A DNA stretch of 30,768 bases, taken from a virus. Positions 1-7,668 of the stretch are shown piece after piece; the first letter of the stretch is position 1; every line of letters starts with the position of its first letter. The stretch is from the IMG/VR virus record IMGVR_UViG_3300005613_003190, positions 1 to 30,768 of that record; one strand, 5' to 3'. The notes beneath the pieces were generated by a model, which was given only the letters and a program-made list of their open reading frames with translations, did not search any database and was not told the origin of the DNA. A program made the position numbers and the translations under genes.

Positions 1-1527
1 TTCAAGTATATTAATATTTGGTCCGCGAATCTCTATATCTTCCGACTTAGCAGAAATAATCAATTGTCTCTTTTCAAGATCTGGATCTATCTTCTCATCT
101 GCGTTCCTTAGCCAATTCTTAAAAAACTTTTCTGGATAATGATATCGCGTCCATGCAGACCAATACGCCATCTTAGCATATGCTACGGCATGAGATTTGT
201 TGAACGAGTATCTAGCAGACTTTTCAATCATATCAAAAATGTCTTCAGCTTTGGAGTTATCTATTCTATTTTTGACACATCCTTCAAGAAACTTGCCACG
301 CACCTCTTTCATGAGATCTGCTTTTTTCTTACCAATAGCCTTACGAAGATTGTCCGCTTCTTTTAGATCAAATCCGGCCATCCTTACCGCAATTTCCATT
401 GCCTGTTCCTGGTAAACAATAACTCCGTATGTTTCTTTTAATAGATCATCAATACTTTCATGCAGGCTTGGAATTTCTTCCTGACCATGCTTTCTGTCAA
501 CAAAGTGTTGAGTCATTGTTTTACCATTATATACTGCCTTTAAGCAGTTATGAACTATAAAATTACCAGCTATAAAGCTATGATGAGGTTCAGCCATTGA
601 TATATCATAGGTATCTTTTATTCCAACAGATTCTTTGCCCATATATGTTACCCACTCAATGTCATTTGATTCTGGTAATATATATTGCAGTCTATTAGCT
701 ATAATTTGATCGTTTATTATAAGATGCTTTATTTCTTTTCTATGGCAGTTTGGGCATAGAAATACTAAATTATTTTTTGAATTATCAGTATGTCTGTTTC
801 CAGATATATGATGAACATCAAGTGTTGTTTCACACCATCCGCACATTACGCATTTTTCTATGTAGGATTTATAGCATATTTCATGAAAGTATCTTGTTCC
901 AGAAACATTTCTATGTCTCGGTCCATTTTTTACATACCTATTTGAGATAGTTTCGTTTCGTATATCTCTATTATTTTGCTTTTTAAATCCAGCAATTCTA
1001 TCACCAATTTTTAGATCTTTTAGTGCAACCCATTCTAAATTTGATGTAAATAACTCATGATCATCAGTACATTCTAAATCATACCATGCCGGATGACAAT
1101 CTCTATTATCTGCCTGACCCATGGAATACTTGCGTACTTTTACAGAAAAGCATTCCTTTTGACCGCTATAAAATATATCTAACACCCTATTGTCGATGAT
1201 GGATAGATTACTTTCATCTAATGAATAAACGCTTGTGATTTTTTTATCATTCAAGTCTCTTATTTTTATTCTTTTGATTCTATTTTTTTTGTCTTTGTGT
1301 AAATATTTTTTTACTGTGACATATGTGTCTCCAGAAATACATCCGGGGCGAATAATACTGATTAGAGCCGCCAGTTCGGTCATATTTTCTGGCTTTAATT
1401 TTTGACACCAAGTCTTACCAAGATGACTTTCAATCTGAAAGCATCCCTTGACTCTTCCCTCTCCAATCATCTTCCAGACATCAATATCATTTTCTGGAAC
1501 GTTAGTTATATCAATCTGTGAATGCAT
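1..1527 (-). CDS. dnaE: DNA polymerase III alpha, C-terminal part (split DnaE), intein-containing, 3' end off window
   Basis: C-terminal half of a bacterial-type replicative polymerase, open to the left edge. The reading starts at ATG 1527 with an unusual beginning for a gene: the first residues match the linker and finger segment of DnaE (GCFQIES, like the family's VFQLES), followed by the fingers motif ending IIRPG at residues 54-62. An intein follows (residues 63-327), and the extein resumes with CLKAVYNGKTM, then DRKHG, YQEQAM and SFNKSHAVAYA, all typical of DnaE. The catalytic aspartates are not here; they lie in the separate upstream gene at 2184-4154. The start overlaps the stop of the exonuclease gene by 17 nt. 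No segment seems to be lost between the two polymerase parts. Family identity is confident; that the two halves work together is inference. Confidence 0.92.
   Translation of the reverse strand, partial: MHSQIDITNVPENDIDVWKMIGEGRVKGCFQIESHLGKTWCQKLKPENMTELAALISIIRPGCISGDTYVTVKKYLHKDKKNRIKRIKIRDLNDKKITSVYSLDESNLSIIDNRVLDIFYSGQKECFSVKVRKYSMGQADNRDCHPAWYDLECTDDHELFTSNLEWVALKDLKIGDRIAGFKKQNNRDIRNETISNRYVKNGPRHRNVSGTRYFHEICYKSYIEKCVMCGWCETTLDVHHISGNRHTDNSKNNLVFLCPNCHRKEIKHLIINDQIIANRLQYILPESNDIEWVTYMGKESVGIKDTYDISMAEPHHSFIAGNFIVHNCLKAVYNGKTMTQHFVDRKHGQEEIPSLHESIDDLLKETYGVIVYQEQAMEIAVRMAGFDLKEADNLRKAIGKKKADLMKEVRGKFLEGCVKNRIDNSKAEDIFDMIEKSARYSFNKSHAVAYAKMAYWSAWTRYHYPEKFFKNWLRNADEKIDPDLEKRQLIISAKSEDIEIRGPNINILE
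547..1341 (-). mobile_element. DnaE intein with HNH homing endonuclease (265 aa)
   Basis: Protein-splicing element inside dnaE-C. It begins with Cys (CISGDTYVTV) directly after the extein RPG and ends FIVHN, followed by Cys+1, so it carries canonical class 1 splice residues. Block B is visible as ECTDDHELF at about residues 90-98, and block F as DTYDISMAEPHHSF at about 243-256. Between them, at about residues 164-200, lies an HNH nuclease with zinc-binding CxxC pairs (CVMCGWC, DVHH, CPNCH). Removing it joins RPG to CLKAVYNG and restores a continuous finger domain. The site differs from the cyanobacterial split-DnaE intein site, which is empty here (YSFNKSH). The nuclease motifs look intact. 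Confidence 0.93.
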
Positions 1528-2197
1528 TTTTAAAATTCTTTCTACTTGCTGTAGTCCTCAACATCCTCATGGTTCTACAAAACAACTCAGCGGTCATTAT
1601 AACGTCCGACATAGCATCATGTGCCCTACCAGCAGAATAACCCATATAACCTCTAACTAGATTATCAGCAGATAGAGAATTGACATCTTTATTGTTTTCA
1701 AAAAGGGCAAACATGAAATCCAATAAATCTATACTGTGGATACGATTGAAAAGACTTTGCTCTCCTCTTTTTTCATCTATCGGGCCAAACTTATATGGTT
1801 TTTGTGTACATAGTCTATTCACTATAATTGAATCAAAACCCTTTATGTTGTAACCAACACTGATTGGGGCACCCCAATTTCCACCCTTGAAATTATATTG
1901 ATCAACGTAGTCTGTGAAGTTCTTCCAAACAGATTCGGTTGATGGTGCATCCTGAAGTATCTCCTCTGTCTTACCATGGACTGCCACCGCACCATCTTCA
2001 AGTGGGTCTATACCAAGCTTTTTACACTTAGCTTTATCAAATTCTGGCTTCATTAGGGATTGAAATTCTGATCCCTCTTTAATTTCTAGCTTCCTACCGT
2101 GAATTGCAATTGCGGCAATCTGTACTGGTTGAGTAGAATGCGGGTTAGCACTTGTTGTTTCAAAGTCATATACAATAAAATCTCTATAGTTCATCAT
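1511..2197 (-). CDS. DnaQ-like DEDDh 3'-5' exonuclease
   Basis: Probable proofreading exonuclease of 228 aa. The DEDDh motifs are in order: ExoI YDFETT at residues 9-14 (Asp10 and Glu12), ExoII GYNIKGFDS near the middle, and ExoIII GRAHDAMSD toward the C-terminus with the His-Asp pair. The gene sits exactly between the two halves of the polymerase. Its ATG overlaps the end of dnaE-N by 14 nt and its end overlaps the start of dnaE-C by 17 nt. An RBS-like GAGGT lies just before the tandem ATGATG. In PolC enzymes an exonuclease domain is built into the polymerase chain; here it is a separate gene in the seam. Acting as the epsilon-like proofreading subunit for this polymerase is inferred from position and family. 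Confidence 0.9.
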   Translation of the reverse strand: MMNYRDFIVYDFETTSANPHSTQPVQIAAIAIHGRKLEIKEGSEFQSLMKPEFDKAKCKKLGIDPLEDGAVAVHGKTEEILQDAPSTESVWKNFTDYVDQYNFKGGNWGAPISVGYNIKGFDSIIVNRLCTQKPYKFGPIDEKRGEQSLFNRIHSIDLLDFMFALFENNKDVNSLSADNLVRGYMGYSAGRAHDAMSDVIMTAELFCRTMRMLRTTASRKNFKNAFTD

Positions 2198-4154
2198 TTA
2201 CCTCATGTATAGTTTCGGATATCTTCTTGAGAAGATTCACGCCCAAAATGTCAAATTTTACACACCCAATTGCTTCAAGATCTCCCATTTCCATTCCAGC
2301 AATTTGCTCTGAACTCCTAGAAGATTTTACCATAGGACAGACTTCTGACAAGTCATCTGATGTAATAACCACTCCAGCAGCATGTTTTCCTTGTGTTTTA
2401 AAGATTCCCTCCATTCTCATAGCCTGCTCAAATATCTTTGCGTATTCGCCTTTTAGGCTCCCATCTTCGTCAAGCCAGCAATAGTCAATGAGGGCATTTT
2501 TGTCATTCTCCAGTGCCCACCTAATTACTGATGGATTATCCATTTCTTCAAGAAGATCAGAAATAGCGGCTTCGTTTGGAATCTTTTCTGTAATCAAATT
2601 CATCTGATCAAAACCACATGATTCATTCACTCTTAATACTTCTTTAAGAATAGACCTTCCGGCAAGTTTACCAAATGTTAACATCTGGCATACTCTAGAT
2701 TCACCATACTTGTTTTTTAGATAATCAATAACTTGATCTCTATAATCTGGTGGAAAGTCAACATCAATATCTGGAAGAGAAATATGATCCTCTGTATTGC
2801 GACCTTCATTGTAAAATCTTTCAAAAAGCAGACCATATTCTATTGGATCAATAAGTGTAATGCCGGTTAGATAGCATACCAGAGAACCGCCGCCTGAACC
2901 GCGAGCGGGTCCAACCAAACATCCCATATTTCTAAAGTGATTTACATAATCTTGAACTATAAGGAAGTATCCAGAAAGATTGGCTTTGTTAATAACTTCC
3001 AACTCCTTCAAAACTCTATCTTTATATACATCTTGATTTTCCTTGGGTATGCGGTCTTTAATGATCTTTCTCCATCCATCTCTGCAAAGCTGCTTTAAGT
3101 ATTCATCTTCAGAGCCTCCGTTCGGCGTTTCAAATGCTGGCAGTTTTGGTTTTGACAGAATATCTATATCATCAATTAGAGCGGCAATCTGAGTGAGATT
3201 GTAGTATAGATTATTATCATATTCCTTAACTAGTAGATCTGAGCTTTTAATATAGTAGTTACTACTACGAATAAATCTTAGGGAGTCAAGGTCTTTCTTC
3301 TCAGATATTTTTTGATCTAGCTTTTTCATAGTGGTTTTTAGCTTGGTGCATATGAGAACCCTATGATCAACAGCATCTTTCTTTTCTGGATAATAAGAAG
3401 CAGTGTCTGGAATGCATATAGTATGTTCTGGATCTATAGAATAAATAATATCTCTTAATGTTTTGGTTATAGGATATGTTTCATGATCTGTATTGTTCAC
3501 TTCAAGAAAATAGTTAGCAAATATTGATTCTGGAATGCATATAGTATGTTCTGGATCTATAGAATAAATAATATCTCTTAATGTTTTGGTTATAGGATAT
3601 GTTTCATGATCTGTATTGTTCACTTCAAGAAAATAGTTAGCAAATATTGATCGCATATTTTCTACATACTTATTAGCTTTCACTTCATAATCTTGTGTAA
3701 GACAATCTTCAATCAGATCGCTATCAAGTGAATCAAAAACACACTCCTCATCGTTGAATAATGAACGATAAAATCTACTTCCAACATATCCATCAATACA
3801 CACAAAATCATGCGGAGTTATATTATCAATAAAGGATTGAAAGTTTATTTTAGGAGTATCTTTGTAATTTTCTGGACTATTAGATATTGAAATGATTTTA
3901 AGAAGCTCTGTCCATGCGTGATTGTTCTTGCATAGAATAGTGATTCTTGAATCATCATCAAATATAATTTCGCAACCAATGATTGGCTTGATGGATTCTT
4001 TTTTGCAAGCCTGTATAAAATTAACACAGCCACTAATAGTGGCTATGTCTGTGATACCAGCATAAGAATATCCAGCATCCTTACAGGTTTTTGCTATCTG
4101 CCTGGATTTAGAAGTTGATGATAATAGTGAATAGTGACTATGATTTCTCAGCAT
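2184..4154 (-). CDS. dnaE: DNA polymerase III alpha, N-terminal part (split DnaE, PHP and palm)
   Basis: N-terminal 656 aa of a DnaE-type polymerase. A PHP domain begins with HSHYSLL (residues 5-11) and runs to about residue 300. The palm follows, with GPARGSGGGSLV (415-426), PDIDVDF (461-467, holding the two metal-binding Asp residues) and KFDILGV (633-639, the third catalytic Asp). The gene stops shortly after, at a TAG just before the family's next conserved block, which is encoded separately at 1-1527. Residues 169-209 are repeated exactly as 210-250 by a 123-bp tandem duplication in the C-terminal PHP region; without it the part would be 615 aa. The start overlaps the HNH gene by 7 nt. 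Catalytic residues appear intact, but the effect of the duplication on folding is unknown. Confidence 0.93.
   Translation of the reverse strand: MLRNHSHYSLLSSTSKSRQIAKTCKDAGYSYAGITDIATISGCVNFIQACKKESIKPIIGCEIIFDDDSRITILCKNNHAWTELLKIISISNSPENYKDTPKINFQSFIDNITPHDFVCIDGYVGSRFYRSLFNDEECVFDSLDSDLIEDCLTQDYEVKANKYVENMRSIFANYFLEVNNTDHETYPITKTLRDIIYSIDPEHTICIPESIFANYFLEVNNTDHETYPITKTLRDIIYSIDPEHTICIPDTASYYPEKKDAVDHRVLICTKLKTTMKKLDQKISEKKDLDSLRFIRSSNYYIKSSDLLVKEYDNNLYYNLTQIAALIDDIDILSKPKLPAFETPNGGSEDEYLKQLCRDGWRKIIKDRIPKENQDVYKDRVLKELEVINKANLSGYFLIVQDYVNHFRNMGCLVGPARGSGGGSLVCYLTGITLIDPIEYGLLFERFYNEGRNTEDHISLPDIDVDFPPDYRDQVIDYLKNKYGESRVCQMLTFGKLAGRSILKEVLRVNESCGFDQMNLITEKIPNEAAISDLLEEMDNPSVIRWALENDKNALIDYCWLDEDGSLKGEYAKIFEQAMRMEGIFKTQGKHAAGVVITSDDLSEVCPMVKSSRSSEQIAGMEMGDLEAIGCVKFDILGVNLLKKISETIHEVNDEL
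3406..3651 (-). repeat. Perfect 2 x 123 bp in-frame tandem duplication
   Basis: Positions 3406-3528 and 3529-3651 are identical and directly adjacent; identity breaks at 3405/3528 on one side and 3529/3652 on the other. The unit is 41 codons and keeps the dnaE-N frame. The repeated peptide contains the PHP motif around ITKTLRD, which other DnaE proteins have once. Zero divergence means a very recent duplication or an assembly error. Confidence 0.98.
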
Positions 4155-4861
4155 TTTTTACCTTTAATTAAATTATCAATCGCCCATAATGGCTGTAGAT
4201 TTGTATAATTCCATGCGATGTATATTTCTTCCTCATTATTAAAATTAAATGATGAAAGAGGCTTGATATGATCTATGTGCCATTGTCCATAATTTTCCCA
4301 TGACATTCCTGACTGAAATTTACACTCAATATATTTCATGAAATCTTTTTTTTCAAGACCAATATATGAAAAAGTACTGTTTTTTTTTCTTATATACTTA
4401 TTGAATGAACTTCTTAAAGATTGAACTAGTCTATAAGATGGATTTTTAGATCTTGACTTTTTTTCACGTGCATTTCTTTTGTTCTTATATTCTACTGATG
4501 ATCTATATTTTTTCTTTTTTTCCTTAATGTCTTTTCTAGATTCATAAGCACGGTTTCTAGATAATATTGATTCTCTATTTTTATTATGATAATCTTTTTT
4601 CTCAATACATCTACATTTTTTACATTTAGACCTTAACCCATCCTTTTCACGTTTAGATTTATGAAAAAATTCTATAGTCGCTGGTAAATGTTCATTACAT
4701 CCATTACAAATTTTTAAAATGGAATCATTTGTATTAATATTTATTTTTATTGAGTTTCTACACTGTTTACATGTTGATTGAAAATAATTTCTACTAGTAT
4801 AAAAAAACTCATTAGTCTCTGGAAGAAGTTTTTGACATATCTTGCAGATTTTTTTATTCAT
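4148..4861 (-). CDS. Free-standing HNH homing-type endonuclease
   Basis: A 237-aa nuclease gene placed between the Fe-S nuclease gene and dnaE-N, overlapping both by 7-8 nt. The N-terminus has two zinc-ribbon-like CxxC pairs in tandem (CKIC...CKQC and CNGC...CKKC). A Lys/Arg-rich linker follows, then the HNH core near residues 190-235 (WHIDHIKPLSSF, then NLQPLWAIDNLIKG). This architecture is typical of phage homing endonucleases that sit between genes and cut related genomes lacking them. The coding sequence is richer in A and T runs than its neighbours, in line with mobility. No intron features were recognised around it. The target is probably one of the flanking genes in relatives (inference). 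Confidence 0.88.
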   Translation of the reverse strand: MNKKICKICQKLLPETNEFFYTSRNYFQSTCKQCRNSIKININTNDSILKICNGCNEHLPATIEFFHKSKREKDGLRSKCKKCRCIEKKDYHNKNRESILSRNRAYESRKDIKEKKKKYRSSVEYKNKRNAREKKSRSKNPSYRLVQSLRSSFNKYIRKKNSTFSYIGLEKKDFMKYIECKFQSGMSWENYGQWHIDHIKPLSSFNFNNEEEIYIAWNYTNLQPLWAIDNLIKGKKC

Positions 4862-5870
4862 TATTGTTTACGCCATCTATTTTACCGCCTCCACTTCCAT
4901 ATTTACCAAGTTTATTTAGATCTGCGTACATAGACACAACTTCGTCCATGCCTTTAGATCTTACCATATCATGAAAGAATTTGCAAGTGGTTTTTCCAGA
5001 ATCCTTGTACGGTTCTGAGAATTTGCATAACTTGGTGCATTTCCAGTGAGATTGGTCCTCAGAAAGCAATTTGGGTAGTTCTATAGATCGGATATATTCA
5101 AACTTAGCTTTAAGCATTTTTTCTGCTTTTTCATAATCCTCATCTGAGAAAACTATGTCAAAAATACCACCGTCGTTTACATAATAAATACTTGTATAAA
5201 AATCATGATTGGGGTACATATTTTTTAATGCATAGAAATAAAGTAGCAACTGCTTGTCAGAACATAAATCTTCGTATGTCTTTTCTCTGCCTGTTGCCCA
5301 GTTTAATCTCTTGCCAGACTTGTAGTCAAGAACTTGGTAGTATGAATCATCTTCTTTTACTATCAAGTCTATCGTTCCCTTTATTGCTAAGTTTCCAGAG
5401 AACTCTTTGCCATTAACATTGTAGTGGTATTCAGCCCAAGGTTTTTTTATCTCAATATCAAAGAAAAGCTCTGTAGCGTGAACGTTTTGATTTCTAGGAT
5501 CTAACGAACCATTATTATATGCCAATGCCTTGTATACCCAATCTATACAAGTTTTTAGATCCTTTGGCATTAAGTCTACATCATCTTCATGCTTCTTGTA
5601 GTATTCAAAACATATGTTGGTTACATATTCTATATCATCACATTCCGCAAATGTCAAGTCTTGTATATCGTCGTTTTTTAATTTTCGTTTCTTATTTAAT
5701 TGTGCTATTTTCTTATCTGCCAGCACTTGCATAGCCCTATGAAATACCGTTCCAAGGACCGCCTTTTTATTAGTCTTGTCTTTCATTCCAAGCACATATT
5801 GGAAAAAGTATTTCATTTCGCACATCTCTAGCGTGCCAATGCTAGAGGATCTATGGTAGCAAATAATCAT
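4854..5870 (-). CDS. Cas4/RecB-like PD-(D/E)XK nuclease with Fe-S cluster cysteines
   Basis: A 338-aa single-strand-type exonuclease of the PD-(D/E)XK superfamily. Core motifs are GTVFHRAM (His44), GTIDL (Asp168), LDYKSGK (Asp182 and Lys184) and a Gln at 207. Cys17 near the N-terminus and three C-terminal cysteines (278, 282, 296) match the four-Cys iron-sulfur arrangement of Cas4 and AddB nucleases. There is no helicase domain and no CRISPR locus nearby, so a CRISPR role is unlikely; processing of DNA ends for replication or recombination with the phage RecA is more plausible. The start overlaps the stop of the dNMP kinase gene by 4 nt (ATGA), so translation is probably coupled. Confidence 0.88.
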   Translation of the reverse strand: MIICYHRSSSIGTLEMCEMKYFFQYVLGMKDKTNKKAVLGTVFHRAMQVLADKKIAQLNKKRKLKNDDIQDLTFAECDDIEYVTNICFEYYKKHEDDVDLMPKDLKTCIDWVYKALAYNNGSLDPRNQNVHATELFFDIEIKKPWAEYHYNVNGKEFSGNLAIKGTIDLIVKEDDSYYQVLDYKSGKRLNWATGREKTYEDLCSDKQLLLYFYALKNMYPNHDFYTSIYYVNDGGIFDIVFSDEDYEKAEKMLKAKFEYIRSIELPKLLSEDQSHWKCTKLCKFSEPYKDSGKTTCKFFHDMVRSKGMDEVVSMYADLNKLGKYGSGGGKIDGVNNNE

Positions 5871-6658
5871 TTTATTGATACGGTATACTTACCGACCTCT
5901 CTTAGTTTTTTGGTAACGTTTAAATTAACTAGCATGGACAAAAACTCCGCACAAGACTCTTCTATATTCATATGCTCATTGTTAATAACTCCATCAAATC
6001 CATCATATTTGTCAGCATCAACTTCACTGGCATGTTTACTAGCATATGGATTTCTAGTAAGTCTAATAACCTTCCCGCCCCTTTCTTGAACCGCTTTTAC
6101 TTCATTCATGAATCGGCAGTCTGCAATAATCGCAATATCTGGACTATCCTCTTCTATTCTCTTAAAACAATTTTCTAGCCATATAGGCTCATACATTTTA
6201 CGCATAATTTCGGTGCCAAAAAATTGCATAAATTCACGCGATGTCATTGGTCCAATTGTTTTATCCATACCGGGCATATTTTCCCATCTAAGATGTTCTT
6301 GAACTGTATTCTTTTGCTCATCATTTCCGTATACACATTCTGGAGGAATATTGAATAGCATAGTGCAAATTTCCTTCAGAGAATCGGCAAAGTTATAACA
6401 TCTTATAAGCGGCCAAATTCTCCTTGAGGCATATTGATAAAACTCATCATTTTTTTGTTGCAAGTCCAAAACCCCCATTTCCTCAAACTCTTTTCCGTTT
6501 TCATCATGAAACGTACAATTGACAACAAGCTCTCCTATCGGTGAGATGAAAAACTTTTCTATAACATCATGTCTTTTCATTTCATGACCATGAAGATAAT
6601 TTGATAATGTTGTCTTTCCAGATTGTTGCTTGCCCGAAATTGCCACAATTTTAGTCAT
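5867..6658 (-). CDS. Deoxynucleoside monophosphate kinase (T4 gp1-like)
   Basis: P-loop kinase of 263 aa that would phosphorylate dNMPs to dNDPs for phage DNA synthesis. The Walker A motif GKQQSGKTT is at residues 9-17. Further signatures of the phage dNMP kinase family are FADSLKE, the block SREFMQFFGTEIMR, IIADCRFMNEV and RLTRNPY. The length is near the usual 220-260 aa. The start forms a TGATG junction with the stop of the primase gene, with AAGGAAAA upstream as RBS. It fits with RNR and MazG elsewhere in the window as part of nucleotide supply. Confidence 0.9.
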   Translation of the reverse strand: MTKIVAISGKQQSGKTTLSNYLHGHEMKRHDVIEKFFISPIGELVVNCTFHDENGKEFEEMGVLDLQQKNDEFYQYASRRIWPLIRCYNFADSLKEICTMLFNIPPECVYGNDEQKNTVQEHLRWENMPGMDKTIGPMTSREFMQFFGTEIMRKMYEPIWLENCFKRIEEDSPDIAIIADCRFMNEVKAVQERGGKVIRLTRNPYASKHASEVDADKYDGFDGVINNEHMNIEESCAEFLSMLVNLNVTKKLREVGKYTVSIK

Positions 6659-7668
6659 CAGTATTTTCCTTCAATTTGAGGTTTTATAATATTGTTAATT
6701 TCATCAATTGACATATCGCCTATATCATTCTTTGGTAGCTTTACAGTGTAGATATTAAACAGGTATTTTAGTCTTTCAGTTATATCTTTGGTGCAGATAT
6801 TTCCAGCATCATCATTATCAGCCATGATTACAATATTGGAAACGCCCGTCTTTTGAATTAAGAATTCTTGTGAGTCACTTATCTTTGATCCAAACATCCC
6901 TACGGCGTTATATATTCCAGCCTCCCATAAGCGAATCACATCTCCCTGTCCTTCTACAAGTATTATAGTCTCAGCCCTTCTTATATGCTCTATTGCTTTT
7001 CCATAATTGTACAAAAAATTGGACTTATTAAATCCCCTTTGGTTTATCCATTTTCTAGGACTGTCAGATATTGTTCTTCCAGTACACCCAACCATAAACT
7101 CATTATTTTCATCATACACTGGAAAGACTACACGCTGATACATTTGACTTTTAGGGTTTGTGCAAAGTCCAACATCAAATTCATCTAAAATCTTTTCAGA
7201 AAATCCCCTATTGATATAAAAGCTGGCTGGAAATTGCAGGCGGCTGCGAACAATCTCTCTTTTTATTTTACAGCCATTTTCTTTTAATGTTTTTTTGTTT
7301 TGCAGTTTTATGAGTTTATCAAAAACATCATTCTTTATTGTATTTATACTATCGCTATCAATCAGAACATCTGCACAAAAGCTATTGCAGAATTTTATTA
7401 CTTCTGGAAATGCAATTTCTTTATCGTGCTTCTTTTCCAAAAGCATCCATACTAATGAGATGATATCTTTCCCAGGCTTATCGTTGTGGCAACCTTTAGT
7501 ATTGCAAAACCATTTGCCATAATGTTCTTCGTTGTATTCGTCAATGTTAATATTGAACGCAGTTATATTATCGCCTTCATGTATTGGGCAACTGCTTATC
7601 AATAAGTTATTTGATTCGTAATAATCATGAATACCGAAAAAATCAAAAAGATCAAAAATCTTCTTCAT
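6658..7668 (-). CDS. DnaG-like DNA primase
   Basis: Primase of 336 aa with an N-terminal CHC2-type zinc finger (Cys27-x2-His30, Cys55-x4-Cys60) and a C-terminal TOPRIM domain (LVEGQGDV and MADNDDAG hold the metal-binding acidic residues). It lacks the C-terminal helicase-binding domain of full-length bacterial DnaG, common in phage versions. An in-frame ATG exists at 7731, but that extension lies over the helicase C-terminus and is not primase-like. The ATG at 7668 has a GAAGG RBS eight bases upstream and leads directly into the zinc finger domain. It overlaps the helicase gene by 17 nt. Confidence 0.9.
   Translation of the reverse strand: MKKIFDLFDFFGIHDYYESNNLLISSCPIHEGDNITAFNINIDEYNEEHYGKWFCNTKGCHNDKPGKDIISLVWMLLEKKHDKEIAFPEVIKFCNSFCADVLIDSDSINTIKNDVFDKLIKLQNKKTLKENGCKIKREIVRSRLQFPASFYINRGFSEKILDEFDVGLCTNPKSQMYQRVVFPVYDENNEFMVGCTGRTISDSPRKWINQRGFNKSNFLYNYGKAIEHIRRAETIILVEGQGDVIRLWEAGIYNAVGMFGSKISDSQEFLIQKTGVSNIVIMADNDDAGNICTKDITERLKYLFNIYTVKLPKNDIGDMSIDEINNIIKPQIEGKY

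Noticed and set aside
1-1500. A cyanobacterial-type split intein as the cause of the split DnaE
   Set aside because: The known site (before FNKSH) is intact and empty, and dnaE-N ends without any intein sequence; the intein present is complete and lies downstream of the break.
139-1660. Plus-strand ORFs across the left 1.5 kb and similar antisense frames elsewhere
   Set aside because: They lie opposite well-supported minus-strand genes, lack RBS and show no family features.
4854-5870. A Cas4 protein as sign of a CRISPR system
   Set aside because: No repeats or other Cas genes are in the window; Fe-S PD-(D/E)XK nucleases are common in phage replication clusters.
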